64,000 bases of DNA from Clostridiales bacterium. GTDB taxonomy: Bacteria > Bacillota > Clostridia > Saccharofermentanales > Saccharofermentanaceae. The notes beneath the pieces are model-generated. The model was not told the DNA's origin. It saw only the letters and a program-made list of their open reading frames with translations, and searched no databases. The stretch is from positions 1-64,000 of the forward strand of contig JAFWLP010000037.1 in assembly GCA_017511005.1 (NCBI GenBank), written 5' to 3'. The translations under genes and the position numbers were made by a program. Below, in pieces: positions 44,878 through 54,614 of this stretch (positions within the stretch are counted from its first letter, which is position 1; the number at the start of each line of letters is the position of its first letter).

Positions 44878-44909
44878 ATTTGAGACTTTTTTGTCCTTAT
44901 AACGGGATA

Positions 44910-46100
44910 TCAGATCCCTGCAAGCTTCTTTATCTCTTCAGCTTTATCCGTTCTCTCCCAAGGAAGATCTATGTCAGTTCTTCCGAAATGACCGTAGCTT
45001 GCGGTCTTCGAGTAGATAGGTCTTCTGAGATCGAGATCCCTTATGATCGCTGCAGGTCTCAAGTCGAACACCTTGTTTACGATCTCCGTGATCTCCGGTT
45101 CACCGATCTTACCTGTCCCGAACGTATCGACCATGACCGATACGGGCTTTGCAACACCGATAGCATAAGCAACCTGGACCTCGCACTCCGTGGCAAGACC
45201 TGCAGCTACGATGTTCTTGGCAATATAGCGCATCATGTAGCATGCCGAACGGTCAACCTTCGTAGGATCCTTACCTGAAAAGCATCCGCCGCCGTGACGC
45301 GCGAAACCGCCGTATGTATCAACGATTATCTTTCTTCCCGTAAGGCCGGAATCGCCCTGAGGGCCGCCTACAACGAATCTTCCCGTCGGATTAATGTATA
45401 TTCTCGTATTCTCATCGATCAGATCAGCAGGAATGACAGGCTTGATGACGTTTTCCTTTATGTATTCCTCAAGGAATTCAAGAGTTACGTCGGCACTGTG
45501 CTGTGTGGAGATAACGACAGCATCGATCCTCTTGACCTTGTCGTTCTCATACTCGACGGTAACCTGAGACTTTCCGTCAGGCCTTAAGAAATCCGCACCG
45601 TTCTTTCTTACTTCAGAAAGACGGATCGTAAGCTTATGCGCAAGTGAAATCGGCATAGGCATAAGCTCCGGGGTATCATCGTTCGCATAACCGAACATCA
45701 TGCCCTGGTCACCCGCACCTGTATCAAGCTCCTTCTCACCGCCGTGACGTGCTTCGTAAGACTCGTTAACACCCATTGCGATATCCGGAGACTGCTCGTC
45801 AATAGAGGTAAGGACAGCACACGAATTGCTGTCAAAACCCATGTCGCTGGAGTTGTAACCGATCTCCTTTATCTTGTTCCTGACGATCGAAGGGATATCC
45901 ACATAAGCAGATGTCGTGATCTCGCCCATAACGAGCACCATTCCCGTTGTGGTACATGTCTCACATGCGACACGCGCTGTCTTATCCTGCTCCAGAATAG
46001 CATCGAGCACCGCGTCAGAGATCTGGTCACAGATCTTGTCGGGATGTCCCTCCGTAACGGATTCAGAAGTGAACAGCCAGTTTCCTTTTTTATTTCTCAT
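44910..46100 (-). CDS. metK: S-adenosylmethionine synthetase
   Basis: The 396-residue enzyme has [32 protein letters not shown] and the P-loop-like [16 protein letters not shown]. It makes S-adenosylmethionine from methionine and ATP. The ATG at 46100 has AAAGGAAAG upstream; the open frame before it is the riboswitch leader and is not coding. Expression is controlled by a SAM-I riboswitch and terminator directly upstream, with a near-consensus promoter. Confidence 0.97.
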   Translation of the reverse strand: MRNKKGNWLFTSESVTEGHPDKICDQISDAVLDAILEQDKTARVACETCTTTGMVLVMGEITTSAYVDIPSIVRNKIKEIGYNSSDMGFDSNSCAVLTSIDEQSPDIAMGVNESYEARHGGEKELDTGAGDQGMMFGYANDDTPELMPMPISLAHKLTIRLSEVRKNGADFLRPDGKSQVTVEYENDKVKRIDAVVISTQHSADVTLEFLEEYIKENVIKPVIPADLIDENTRIYINPTGRFVVGGPQGDSGLTGRKIIVDTYGGFARHGGGCFSGKDPTKVDRSACYMMRYIAKNIVAAGLATECEVQVAYAIGVAKPVSVMVDTFGTGKIGEPEITEIVNKVFDLRPAAIIRDLDLRRPIYSKTASYGHFGRTDIDLPWERTDKAEEIKKLAGI

Positions 46101-46132
46101 TGTCTTTCCTTTCCGTTCCATGCTTTGATAAA

Positions 46133-46161
46133 AGAAAAACCTTCCCCCGAAAGGAGAAGGC
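46133..46161 (-). terminator. Expression-platform terminator of the SAM-I riboswitch
   Basis: CCTTCTCC/GGGGGAAGG with loop TTTC, followed by TTTTTCTTTT on the reverse strand, lies between the aptamer and the metK start. With SAM bound it should form and stop transcription. Confidence 0.88.
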
Positions 46162-46181
46162 CGACGCTTTATATAACGATC

Positions 46182-46279
46182 CTCATCTTTCAGGTTTCCC
46201 TGCCGGAATTGGCACCGCTGCTTTCCGCGGTTGCCGGACTCTGATAACGGGCCGGTCCCTCGAGTCACTCTTGATAAGC
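46182..46279 (-). promoter_or_regulatory. SAM-I (S-box) riboswitch
   Basis: Reverse strand: CTTATCAAGAGTGACTCGAGG opens the aptamer, followed by GACCGGCCC, GTCCGGCAACC, the GGTGCCAATTCC stretch, the GCAGG core and AAAGATGAG closing it. These are the conserved S-box blocks in order. The four-way junction and the kink-turn region are recognisable. It controls metK. Confidence 0.95.
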
Positions 46280-46304
46280 AAAGAACTTAAATTGTAGTGG
46301 CTTG

Positions 46305-46333
46305 ATTGTACTTATACCGGCTTTCTTTGTCAA
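46305..46333 (-). promoter_or_regulatory. Promoter of metK
   Basis: Reverse strand TTGACA (46333-46328), a 17-nt spacer and TACAAT (46310-46305), about 26 nt before the riboswitch aptamer begins. Confidence 0.8.
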
Positions 46334-46442
46334 TTGTCTCACGGGGTTTATTTTCATCACGGAAATCTTTCCACTCCATTCACCTGTTAAAGATAATAAT
46401 TAATTATTACGCTCCCGGGAACGGTCTTACCCTCCGTTTGCC

Positions 46443-46497
46443 TGTCGGTTTTTGTCGGATTTTGTCGCTTTAATCAGGATGCTCACGGCCTTACAAT
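46443..46497 (+). promoter_or_regulatory. Tandem TGTCG boxes and -10 of the Tad pilus locus
   Basis: TGTCGG (46443-46448), TGTCGG (46453-46458) and TGTCGC (46463-46468) repeat exactly every 10 bp, one helical turn, then 23 nt, then TACAAT (46492-46497). No -35 is seen, as expected when an activator recruits the polymerase. comEA has the same design. TGTCG resembles the core of Spo0A sites (TGTCGAA), but the last bases differ. Confidence 0.6.
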
Positions 46498-46530
46498 CCG
46501 GCTTAAGAACTAAAGCAAAGGAGACGGGCT

Positions 46531-47439
46531 ATGGCATTCACCATCAGGATATATGAAAAGAACGGATACATATACCAGCTGCTCAAGAAGAGGCTCAGCT
46601 GCTTCTACCCTGATGCGTATATTGTCAACCCGTTTTTCGATGAACAGGATTATGAAGACAGATTCAGCGACTTCACACGCGTCATCTACGATCCTGAAGA
46701 CATAAGCAAAGAAGAAACATCTGCGAATCTCTCCTCACCTATCAGACTTACGGATGACGGCGGGATCATCGACTGTGCCAGACTTATTTCCTTATTACGG
46801 CCAACAGACGACATACCCACGATCACCCAGAAAACCACCGGCACCGTCATCGCCGTCATTCCGTTTGTCTGTTCGGATGCCAGAGACAGCTTCATAAGAG
46901 GTCTGTCATCAGGATTGCCAGATACCGGTCTCAATGTCAGGCTGGATTTTACCAGCAAGCTCAGATCTTCCTGGCATGCAAGATCCGGATGCAACATGAC
47001 CTCTCTTCTCGAAGCATGCAGATCCAGGAGATTTGAGCCCGAAGACATTTTCAAATACTGCAATATGGATGAATCAGGTTTTCTTACGCCCGGAAGCACC
47101 GCAGATTATGATGACATCAACGATCTCGGAACATCGCGTTCTGTCACGCTCATGCATCACGCGGCATGTCTGGCTCACTCAGATAAAAGATCCGTAAACG
47201 TTCTCGCGGTTCTGGAGGGTTTCAGGACTAAGGATCTTCCGGAGCTGCTGGCTGAAAGCGATAAAGTTTTCATTCTGCTGCCCGCAAGGAACGCCGTGGA
47301 GGATCTGGGTTCAAAAGACCTTGTAGCCATGCTCACGAAGGTTCTGGGACGCGAGCGCATCGAAGTGTATTACGCAGAGGAGAAGAACACACTTGAAGAC
47401 TTCGGCACCGCACCGGGTCAGGGGAGGCTTGTCGTATGA
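46531..47439 (+). CDS. TadZ/CpaE-like protein lacking a P-loop
   Basis: The 302-residue protein occupies the usual first place of a clostridial Tad locus. The segment GTVIAVIPFVCSDARDS (about 105-121) aligns with the P-loop strand of CpaE/TadZ/MinD ATPases, but the KGGxGKT residues are missing, so ATP binding is doubtful. The following RGLSSGLPDTGLNVRLDF keeps the strand order. The N-terminal 90 residues are of unknown fold. AAGGAG lies 6 nt before the ATG. It probably localises or regulates the pilus machine. Confidence 0.65.
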   Translation: MAFTIRIYEKNGYIYQLLKKRLSCFYPDAYIVNPFFDEQDYEDRFSDFTRVIYDPEDISKEETSANLSSPIRLTDDGGIIDCARLISLLRPTDDIPTITQKTTGTVIAVIPFVCSDARDSFIRGLSSGLPDTGLNVRLDFTSKLRSSWHARSGCNMTSLLEACRSRRFEPEDIFKYCNMDESGFLTPGSTADYDDINDLGTSRSVTLMHHAACLAHSDKRSVNVLAVLEGFRTKDLPELLAESDKVFILLPARNAVEDLGSKDLVAMLTKVLGRERIEVYYAEEKNTLEDFGTAPGQGRLVV

Positions 47440-48632
47440 CATCCGTCAAGACCGGTACAGAAGAAATAAAGGAACAGATCACCTACTGTGTTCTCAACTC
47501 AATATCCGGAGAGACAGATCCCTCAGACGAGAAACTCCGCGAGATAATCTCCGATGTAATATCCGAGAACACGTCATATAAGATGAATCTGGATCAGAAG
47601 CGTGAGATGGCACAGGCGGTCTTCAATTCACTGCGCCGTCTTGACGTCATCGAACCGTTGATGGAAGATCCGTCCGTTACGGAGATCATGGTAAACGGAC
47701 CATATAAGATCTTCTATGAGAGAGGCGGAAAACTGTACAGATCCGAGCTTTCTTTCAGGGATGAGGAATCATTGAAGACATGCATCTCATGTTTCTTTGC
47801 CAATCAGAACCGTCCGCTTAATGAAGCTAATCCGATAGCCGATCTGAGACTTCCTGACGGTTCGAGAGCCAATGCGGTCCTTCCTCCGATATCCAGGGAA
47901 ACAACCGTAACGATCAGAAAGTTCACGGGAATAACCCATGATATCGTATCGCTCATCAGACAGGACTTCATAAGCGAAGAAGCAGCCAGGTTTCTTGCCG
48001 AATGCGTCCGCAACAAAAGGACCATATTCATCTGCGGCGGTACAGGCTCGGGTAAGACGACATTTCTGAACAGTCTGAGCAGCTTCATACCAAAGAACGA
48101 ACGCATCGTTACCATCGAAGATTCAGCCGAGCTCAATCTTCAGGGCATAGATAATCTTGTCAGGATGGAGGCAAGGCTCCCCGGACCTGACGGGACAGGA
48201 GAAGTCAACATCGGCATGATGATCAGGGCATCTCTCAGGATGAGGCCTGACCGCATAATAGTCGGTGAGGTCAGAGGCAAAGAGAGTGCTGATCTTCTGT
48301 CATGCCTTACGAGCGGACATCCCGGTTCAATGAGTACGGGGCACAGCAATTCATGTCTTGAGATGATGGACAGGCTGACTGCCATGATACTTTCGGGTTC
48401 AAGTCTTCCCTACGACGCGATCCTTTCACAGGTATCTATGGGCATAAACATCGTCCTGCACATCATGAGAAGCCGTGAAGGCAAAAGATATATAGACGAG
48501 ATCTGTGAGGTCATGCCTCCGTCAGATCATGAGTACAGACTTAAGACACTATACAGAAACAAAGGAGGAGAAGGACTTGAGCGTATCGCAAGCAATGAAG
48601 AGATCCAAAGCGCAATGGCATACCGGGCATAA
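47436..48632 (+). CDS. CpaF/TadA-type secretion ATPase
   Basis: The 398-residue ATPase has the CpaF N-terminal domain (RLDVIEPLMEDPSVTEIMVNGP), Walker A FICGGTGSGKTTFLNSL (about 188), VTIEDSAEL, Walker B DRIIVGEVRGKESADLL and GHSNSCLEMMDR. It powers pilus assembly. The start overlaps the previous stop by 4 bp (ATGA). The C-terminus overlaps the next gene by 56 bp. Confidence 0.93.
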   Translation: MTSVKTGTEEIKEQITYCVLNSISGETDPSDEKLREIISDVISENTSYKMNLDQKREMAQAVFNSLRRLDVIEPLMEDPSVTEIMVNGPYKIFYERGGKLYRSELSFRDEESLKTCISCFFANQNRPLNEANPIADLRLPDGSRANAVLPPISRETTVTIRKFTGITHDIVSLIRQDFISEEAARFLAECVRNKRTIFICGGTGSGKTTFLNSLSSFIPKNERIVTIEDSAELNLQGIDNLVRMEARLPGPDGTGEVNIGMMIRASLRMRPDRIIVGEVRGKESADLLSCLTSGHPGSMSTGHSNSCLEMMDRLTAMILSGSSLPYDAILSQVSMGINIVLHIMRSREGKRYIDEICEVMPPSDHEYRLKTLYRNKGGEGLERIASNEEIQSAMAYRA

Positions 48633-50142
48633 GAAGTTACACTCCTTCCCTGTTTTTCTGGCGAAGACCGTCTGGGTCTATCCGGTATTTGTTGCCGCAG
48701 TTTACTTTGCTTCGGGATTATTCATCGGTCCTGAAGCCGTAAGACTCCTGCTCGCAGTCATACTGAGCATCTTCGCATGGAAAGAAGCCATGAAGAAGGT
48801 CTATTCAAATAATTACAGACACCTTAGGACCCAGCTTCTGGTACTTCTGCAGGTACTCTGCACGAGTGTATCAAGCGGTTATTCCATCGAGAAATCATTA
48901 CTCCTCATAAGACCAGTAATTGAGAAGACATTCGGCAAACGTTCAATGCTCTTAAAGCCTCTCATCAATCTGGAGAACAATCTTAAGCTCCACGTCAGTC
49001 TTGAAGAGTCCCTGAACATCTTCGCGCAGCAGATCGGGTTTCCGGAGACGATCCCCGTATTCCACGCACTGGCGATATCAGGCGAGATCGGAAACAACAC
49101 GCTGTCGATACTCCGCAGTTCGTGCCAGATGCTGTCTGAGCTGAATGCCGTTCAGGGAGAGATCGCTGCATCCAATGCCGGAAAGAACGCCGAAGCTGCG
49201 ATCCTGTGCGTCATGCCCTTCGGTGTAACCTTCGCGCTGAACTATATGAGCCGTGAATATCTTGACATGGCAAGGAGTACCAGAACAGGTTCCGTGATCC
49301 TTGCCGTGGCATTCGGCATCTGCACGATCGCCTGCGCGATGCTGCTCAAGTTCATGTCACATGAACAAGGAAGAAAAGCATACAAGTCGGAACTTGCGGT
49401 CAACTCTTCTTCAGGGAAAAAGATACCGAAAATGCCGCTTACGGCGATCGTAAAGAGACTGTTTCCCGCGAGTTTCATAACGGCAAGGCACGAACTGTTC
49501 AACGAGCTTTCGATAAATCCGGATTACACCTATGAACAGTATCTCAAGAAACAGCTTATTTGCGGATCAGCATCACTCATCCTGAGCACATCGATACTGA
49601 TCAGCCTTGATAAGAATCCTCTCTTTGCGCTCGTAATTACGGCCGCAATAATCGTACTTGGCGGATGTGAGATCAGATCTGATGTCGAGCGCAAAAGAGA
49701 GGAACTCATGAGCGACATACCGCTGTTCATGTGCCTCATATCAACACTGCTGGAATCAGGGATGCAGCTGCCTAAAGCAATATCGGTCTGTTCCAAAGCT
49801 TTCGAAGAGAACAAGAGCCTGTCACTCGAGATCAGGAACTTAAGGGCAATGATACTGAGCGGGATCCCGGCTTCTGACGCGGTTGAGAAATTCTCATTAA
49901 GGATACAGATACCGGAAGCCCAGGCCGCGCTTCTGCTTATAGCAAGGTACGGAAGACTCGGTACGGCCGAAGTCCTGAACATGCTCAACCTGCAGTCTCA
50001 GGCCTGCTGGAATCTGTGCAGAAACGCTTCGCGGAAAAGGCAGGAGCGCGAGGCACTCGGAATGATCATACCGATGACACTTGATTTCATCAGTGTCCTT
50101 ATGGTCGCAATGACACCCGCAATTATCTCACTCGGCATATGA
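48577..50142 (+). CDS. TadB-TadC fusion (Tad inner-membrane platform)
   Basis: A 521-residue protein with two type II secretion F (T2SF) domains, each with helices. The first half (TadB-like, to about 260) has LVLLQVLCTSVSSGYSIEKSL and PVFHALAISGEIGNN; the second (TadC-like, about 320-521) has MSDIPLFMCLISTLLESGMQLPKAI and IPEAQAALLLIARYGRLG. They are separate genes in most Tad loci. The start is TTG at 48577, with AAAGGAGG 8 nt upstream; the nearest ATG (48610) has none. It forms the membrane platform of the pilus. Confidence 0.82.
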   Translation: MSVSQAMKRSKAQWHTGHKKLHSFPVFLAKTVWVYPVFVAAVYFASGLFIGPEAVRLLLAVILSIFAWKEAMKKVYSNNYRHLRTQLLVLLQVLCTSVSSGYSIEKSLLLIRPVIEKTFGKRSMLLKPLINLENNLKLHVSLEESLNIFAQQIGFPETIPVFHALAISGEIGNNTLSILRSSCQMLSELNAVQGEIAASNAGKNAEAAILCVMPFGVTFALNYMSREYLDMARSTRTGSVILAVAFGICTIACAMLLKFMSHEQGRKAYKSELAVNSSSGKKIPKMPLTAIVKRLFPASFITARHELFNELSINPDYTYEQYLKKQLICGSASLILSTSILISLDKNPLFALVITAAIIVLGGCEIRSDVERKREELMSDIPLFMCLISTLLESGMQLPKAISVCSKAFEENKSLSLEIRNLRAMILSGIPASDAVEKFSLRIQIPEAQAALLLIARYGRLGTAEVLNMLNLQSQACWNLCRNASRKRQEREALGMIIPMTLDFISVLMVAMTPAIISLGI

Positions 50143-50158
50143 CAAGGAGGAAACGGCT

Positions 50159-50332
50159 ATGAGAAAAACAGCCAAAAGGAAAAATAAGAAAGGAATGGGA
50201 ACCGTAGAGATAGTAATAATCATCGCGGTCCTCGTCGCACTTGCGCTGCTCTTCAGAACAGCGCTTACGGAATACGGCCAGAAAGTAATGGATTTCTGTT
50301 TTGACGATTCAAAGATCTCATCAGCATTCTGA
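50159..50332 (+). CDS. Flp-type pilin
   Basis: A 57-residue frame. The basic N-terminus ends in KKG, followed by MGTVEIVIIIAVLVALALLF, which is the class III prepilin signal: Gly, then Glu at mature position 5 and a long hydrophobic helix. After cleavage the pilin would be about 45 residues. CAAGGAGG lies 8 nt upstream. It follows the TadBC gene by 16 bp and is the only pilin gene here. The prepilin peptidase is not encoded in the window. Confidence 0.85.
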   Translation: MRKTAKRKNKKGMGTVEIVIIIAVLVALALLFRTALTEYGQKVMDFCFDDSKISSAF

Positions 50333-50385
50333 CCTGAATTTCCATCAATTGGTTTTTGAGTTATCTGAATAAAGGAACGATTACG

Positions 50386-51684
50386 ATGCAAATAAAAAAG
50401 GGACCCTACGGATACTATGCTCTGGAGAAGTTTGACAGTCCGGACAGTTTATGTACTTATGCCGAAGAGGTAATTGCCGGAAACAGATCGGACTTCTATC
50501 TTAAGCCGAGTACCGAATACATCGGTTCGGGGATCATGTGCAGCTTTGAATTCTCGGGTTTTTTACCGATAACCGATCCGGAGTTTTCCGTATTTTCTCC
50601 GGCCAAACGCAACACCCCTCACAAAAAAGAACTAAAGAACCTGAGTCTGAGAAGACGTTCCGCAGGGGACCTTTTTTATACATTCGTAAAGCTGTTGGAC
50701 AATCTCATATCACCTTCCTGCATCGTATTGGATCCGGACATGGTTTTTACGGATCCTGAAGGGATCACCGTCAAGCTGTGCTGTCTTCCGCTTAAGATCA
50801 AACCCGAAGATCTGTGCCTGTCATCACTTGATGCCACAAGATTTGAAAGGCTCCTGAACTGTGACTTCTTCAAGAGCATCCTGACAAATGATGAGATCAA
50901 TGCACTGGTATACAGCGTAAGGGAAAACAACGAGGAACGGTTCTTAAAGACTGCCGGGCTCATCAAAGGAAGTGATGATCAGGATACTGATTGCCTGCCT
51001 TTTCAAAACCCGGGAACAAAAAGCAAAGACACAGGCATTCACTTCAGCATGAAGTCATGTTCGAAGGAAGAAAAGAACCTGGTTATTGCCTGTTTATCCG
51101 CCTTTCTCTCGTTTGCTTCGCTGGCCGGAAGCATGATCCTTCCCTGCTTTCTGTTCTTCTTCCTGTCGGTCGTTATCTTAACTGTCTCCGTGTTAAGCCA
51201 GAAGAAAAAAGAAGTAAACATCCTGAAGGAAGAATCGCAGGAAAAATCAAAACAGAGAAGTTCGATACTGTTCTCTGAAGCTGCACTTACCGGAACTGAC
51301 AATGACACTTCACAAACACAGGATCAGTCAGGAATGAGACATCAGTTTCAGCCGGTATTTTCGGGTCAGCTGACACTAATCTCAGACAGTAAGGGCATCA
51401 ATTCAAATTATTCCTTTTATCTGGACGAGACCAACATCGGTTCAGACTGCTTTCTCTCTGACATTGTCCTGGATGATCCCCGGATAGCACCGCTTCATGC
51501 CGTGATAAAGAAGGTTAACGGTTCATTCTATCTTGAGCCTGCAAAGGGTACGGGAAAAACTTATCTGGAAGATTCCCCTGTCGCAAACGGAAAGACTTAT
51601 GAGATCAAGACCGGACAGAAGATAACATTCGGTGACATAGAGTTCCGGTTCACGACACAGAAAATGGTAAAGAACGAATACTGA
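50386..51684 (+). CDS. DUF6382/FHA-domain membrane protein of the Tad locus
   Basis: The 432-residue product has an N-terminal DUF6382-like part (about 1-200, with VKLLDNLISPSCIVLDPDMVF), a double membrane helix at about 230-275 and an FHA domain at about 335-430 (NIGSDCFLSDIVLDDPRIAPLHAVI and FGDIEFRF), which binds phosphothreonine. Such proteins end many clostridial Tad loci and suggest control by Ser/Thr kinases. ATG at 50386 has AAGGAA 9 nt upstream; the longer frame begins with TTG at 50356. Confidence 0.85.
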   Translation: MQIKKGPYGYYALEKFDSPDSLCTYAEEVIAGNRSDFYLKPSTEYIGSGIMCSFEFSGFLPITDPEFSVFSPAKRNTPHKKELKNLSLRRRSAGDLFYTFVKLLDNLISPSCIVLDPDMVFTDPEGITVKLCCLPLKIKPEDLCLSSLDATRFERLLNCDFFKSILTNDEINALVYSVRENNEERFLKTAGLIKGSDDQDTDCLPFQNPGTKSKDTGIHFSMKSCSKEEKNLVIACLSAFLSFASLAGSMILPCFLFFFLSVVILTVSVLSQKKKEVNILKEESQEKSKQRSSILFSEAALTGTDNDTSQTQDQSGMRHQFQPVFSGQLTLISDSKGINSNYSFYLDETNIGSDCFLSDIVLDDPRIAPLHAVIKKVNGSFYLEPAKGTGKTYLEDSPVANGKTYEIKTGQKITFGDIEFRFTTQKMVKNEY

Positions 51685-51699
51685 AATGATTCAGGCTCA

Positions 51700-52206
51700 T
51701 TACTGAAGTCTCGGAACGACACCGTCCGGGAAATCACTCTTCTTATAACCTGCGAGTCTTTCTTTCTGCTGTTCGGAACCGTAGCGTTCGATAAAACGCA
51801 TCCTTGCAAGCGCACGCTTTCCCTTTGCGATGCTGTCTTCTATAAAAACAGGCCTGCCGTTCTTGTCCTGATGAGTCTTTATCTCTTCCAAAGCCGACTT
51901 ATAGGCATTGATGATCCTTCTGAGTCTCAGATCCTCAGGCCATTCGGCGGAATTGCAGACTATAAGCGCAAGCATTCCGTTGATCTCGCAGTAGCCTTCG
52001 GAAAGCATGCAATACCTGGTCTTACCGCCGGTGGTAAGTGCGCATGCTCCGGGTTCCAGCGCAGCTACAAAAGGAGTGTGTCCGGCCATGAATCCGAATT
52101 CACCGTCACTGGTCGGTATCCTTACACTGTCTACCAAACCCTCAAAGAAATCCTCATAAGGGGTAACGATAAGCAGATTGATCTTGTGAGTCTCGTGTTC
52201 AGCCAT
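51700..52206 (-). CDS. atpC: ATP synthase epsilon subunit
   Basis: The 168-residue subunit has the N-terminal beta-sandwich (NLLIVTPYEDFFEGLVDSVRIPTSDGEFGFMAGHTPFVAALEPG) and a C-terminal helical part that is longer than usual (normal total about 135). It regulates rotation and ATP hydrolysis at the F1 stalk. The gene is the last of the operon and begins 9 bp after the end of atpD. Confidence 0.94.
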   Translation of the reverse strand: MAEHETHKINLLIVTPYEDFFEGLVDSVRIPTSDGEFGFMAGHTPFVAALEPGACALTTGGKTRYCMLSEGYCEINGMLALIVCNSAEWPEDLRLRRIINAYKSALEEIKTHQDKNGRPVFIEDSIAKGKRALARMRFIERYGSEQQKERLAGYKKSDFPDGVVPRLQ

Positions 52207-52215
52207 AAGTTTCTA

Positions 52216-54610
<2,395 letters not shown>

Positions 54611-54614
54611 AAGA

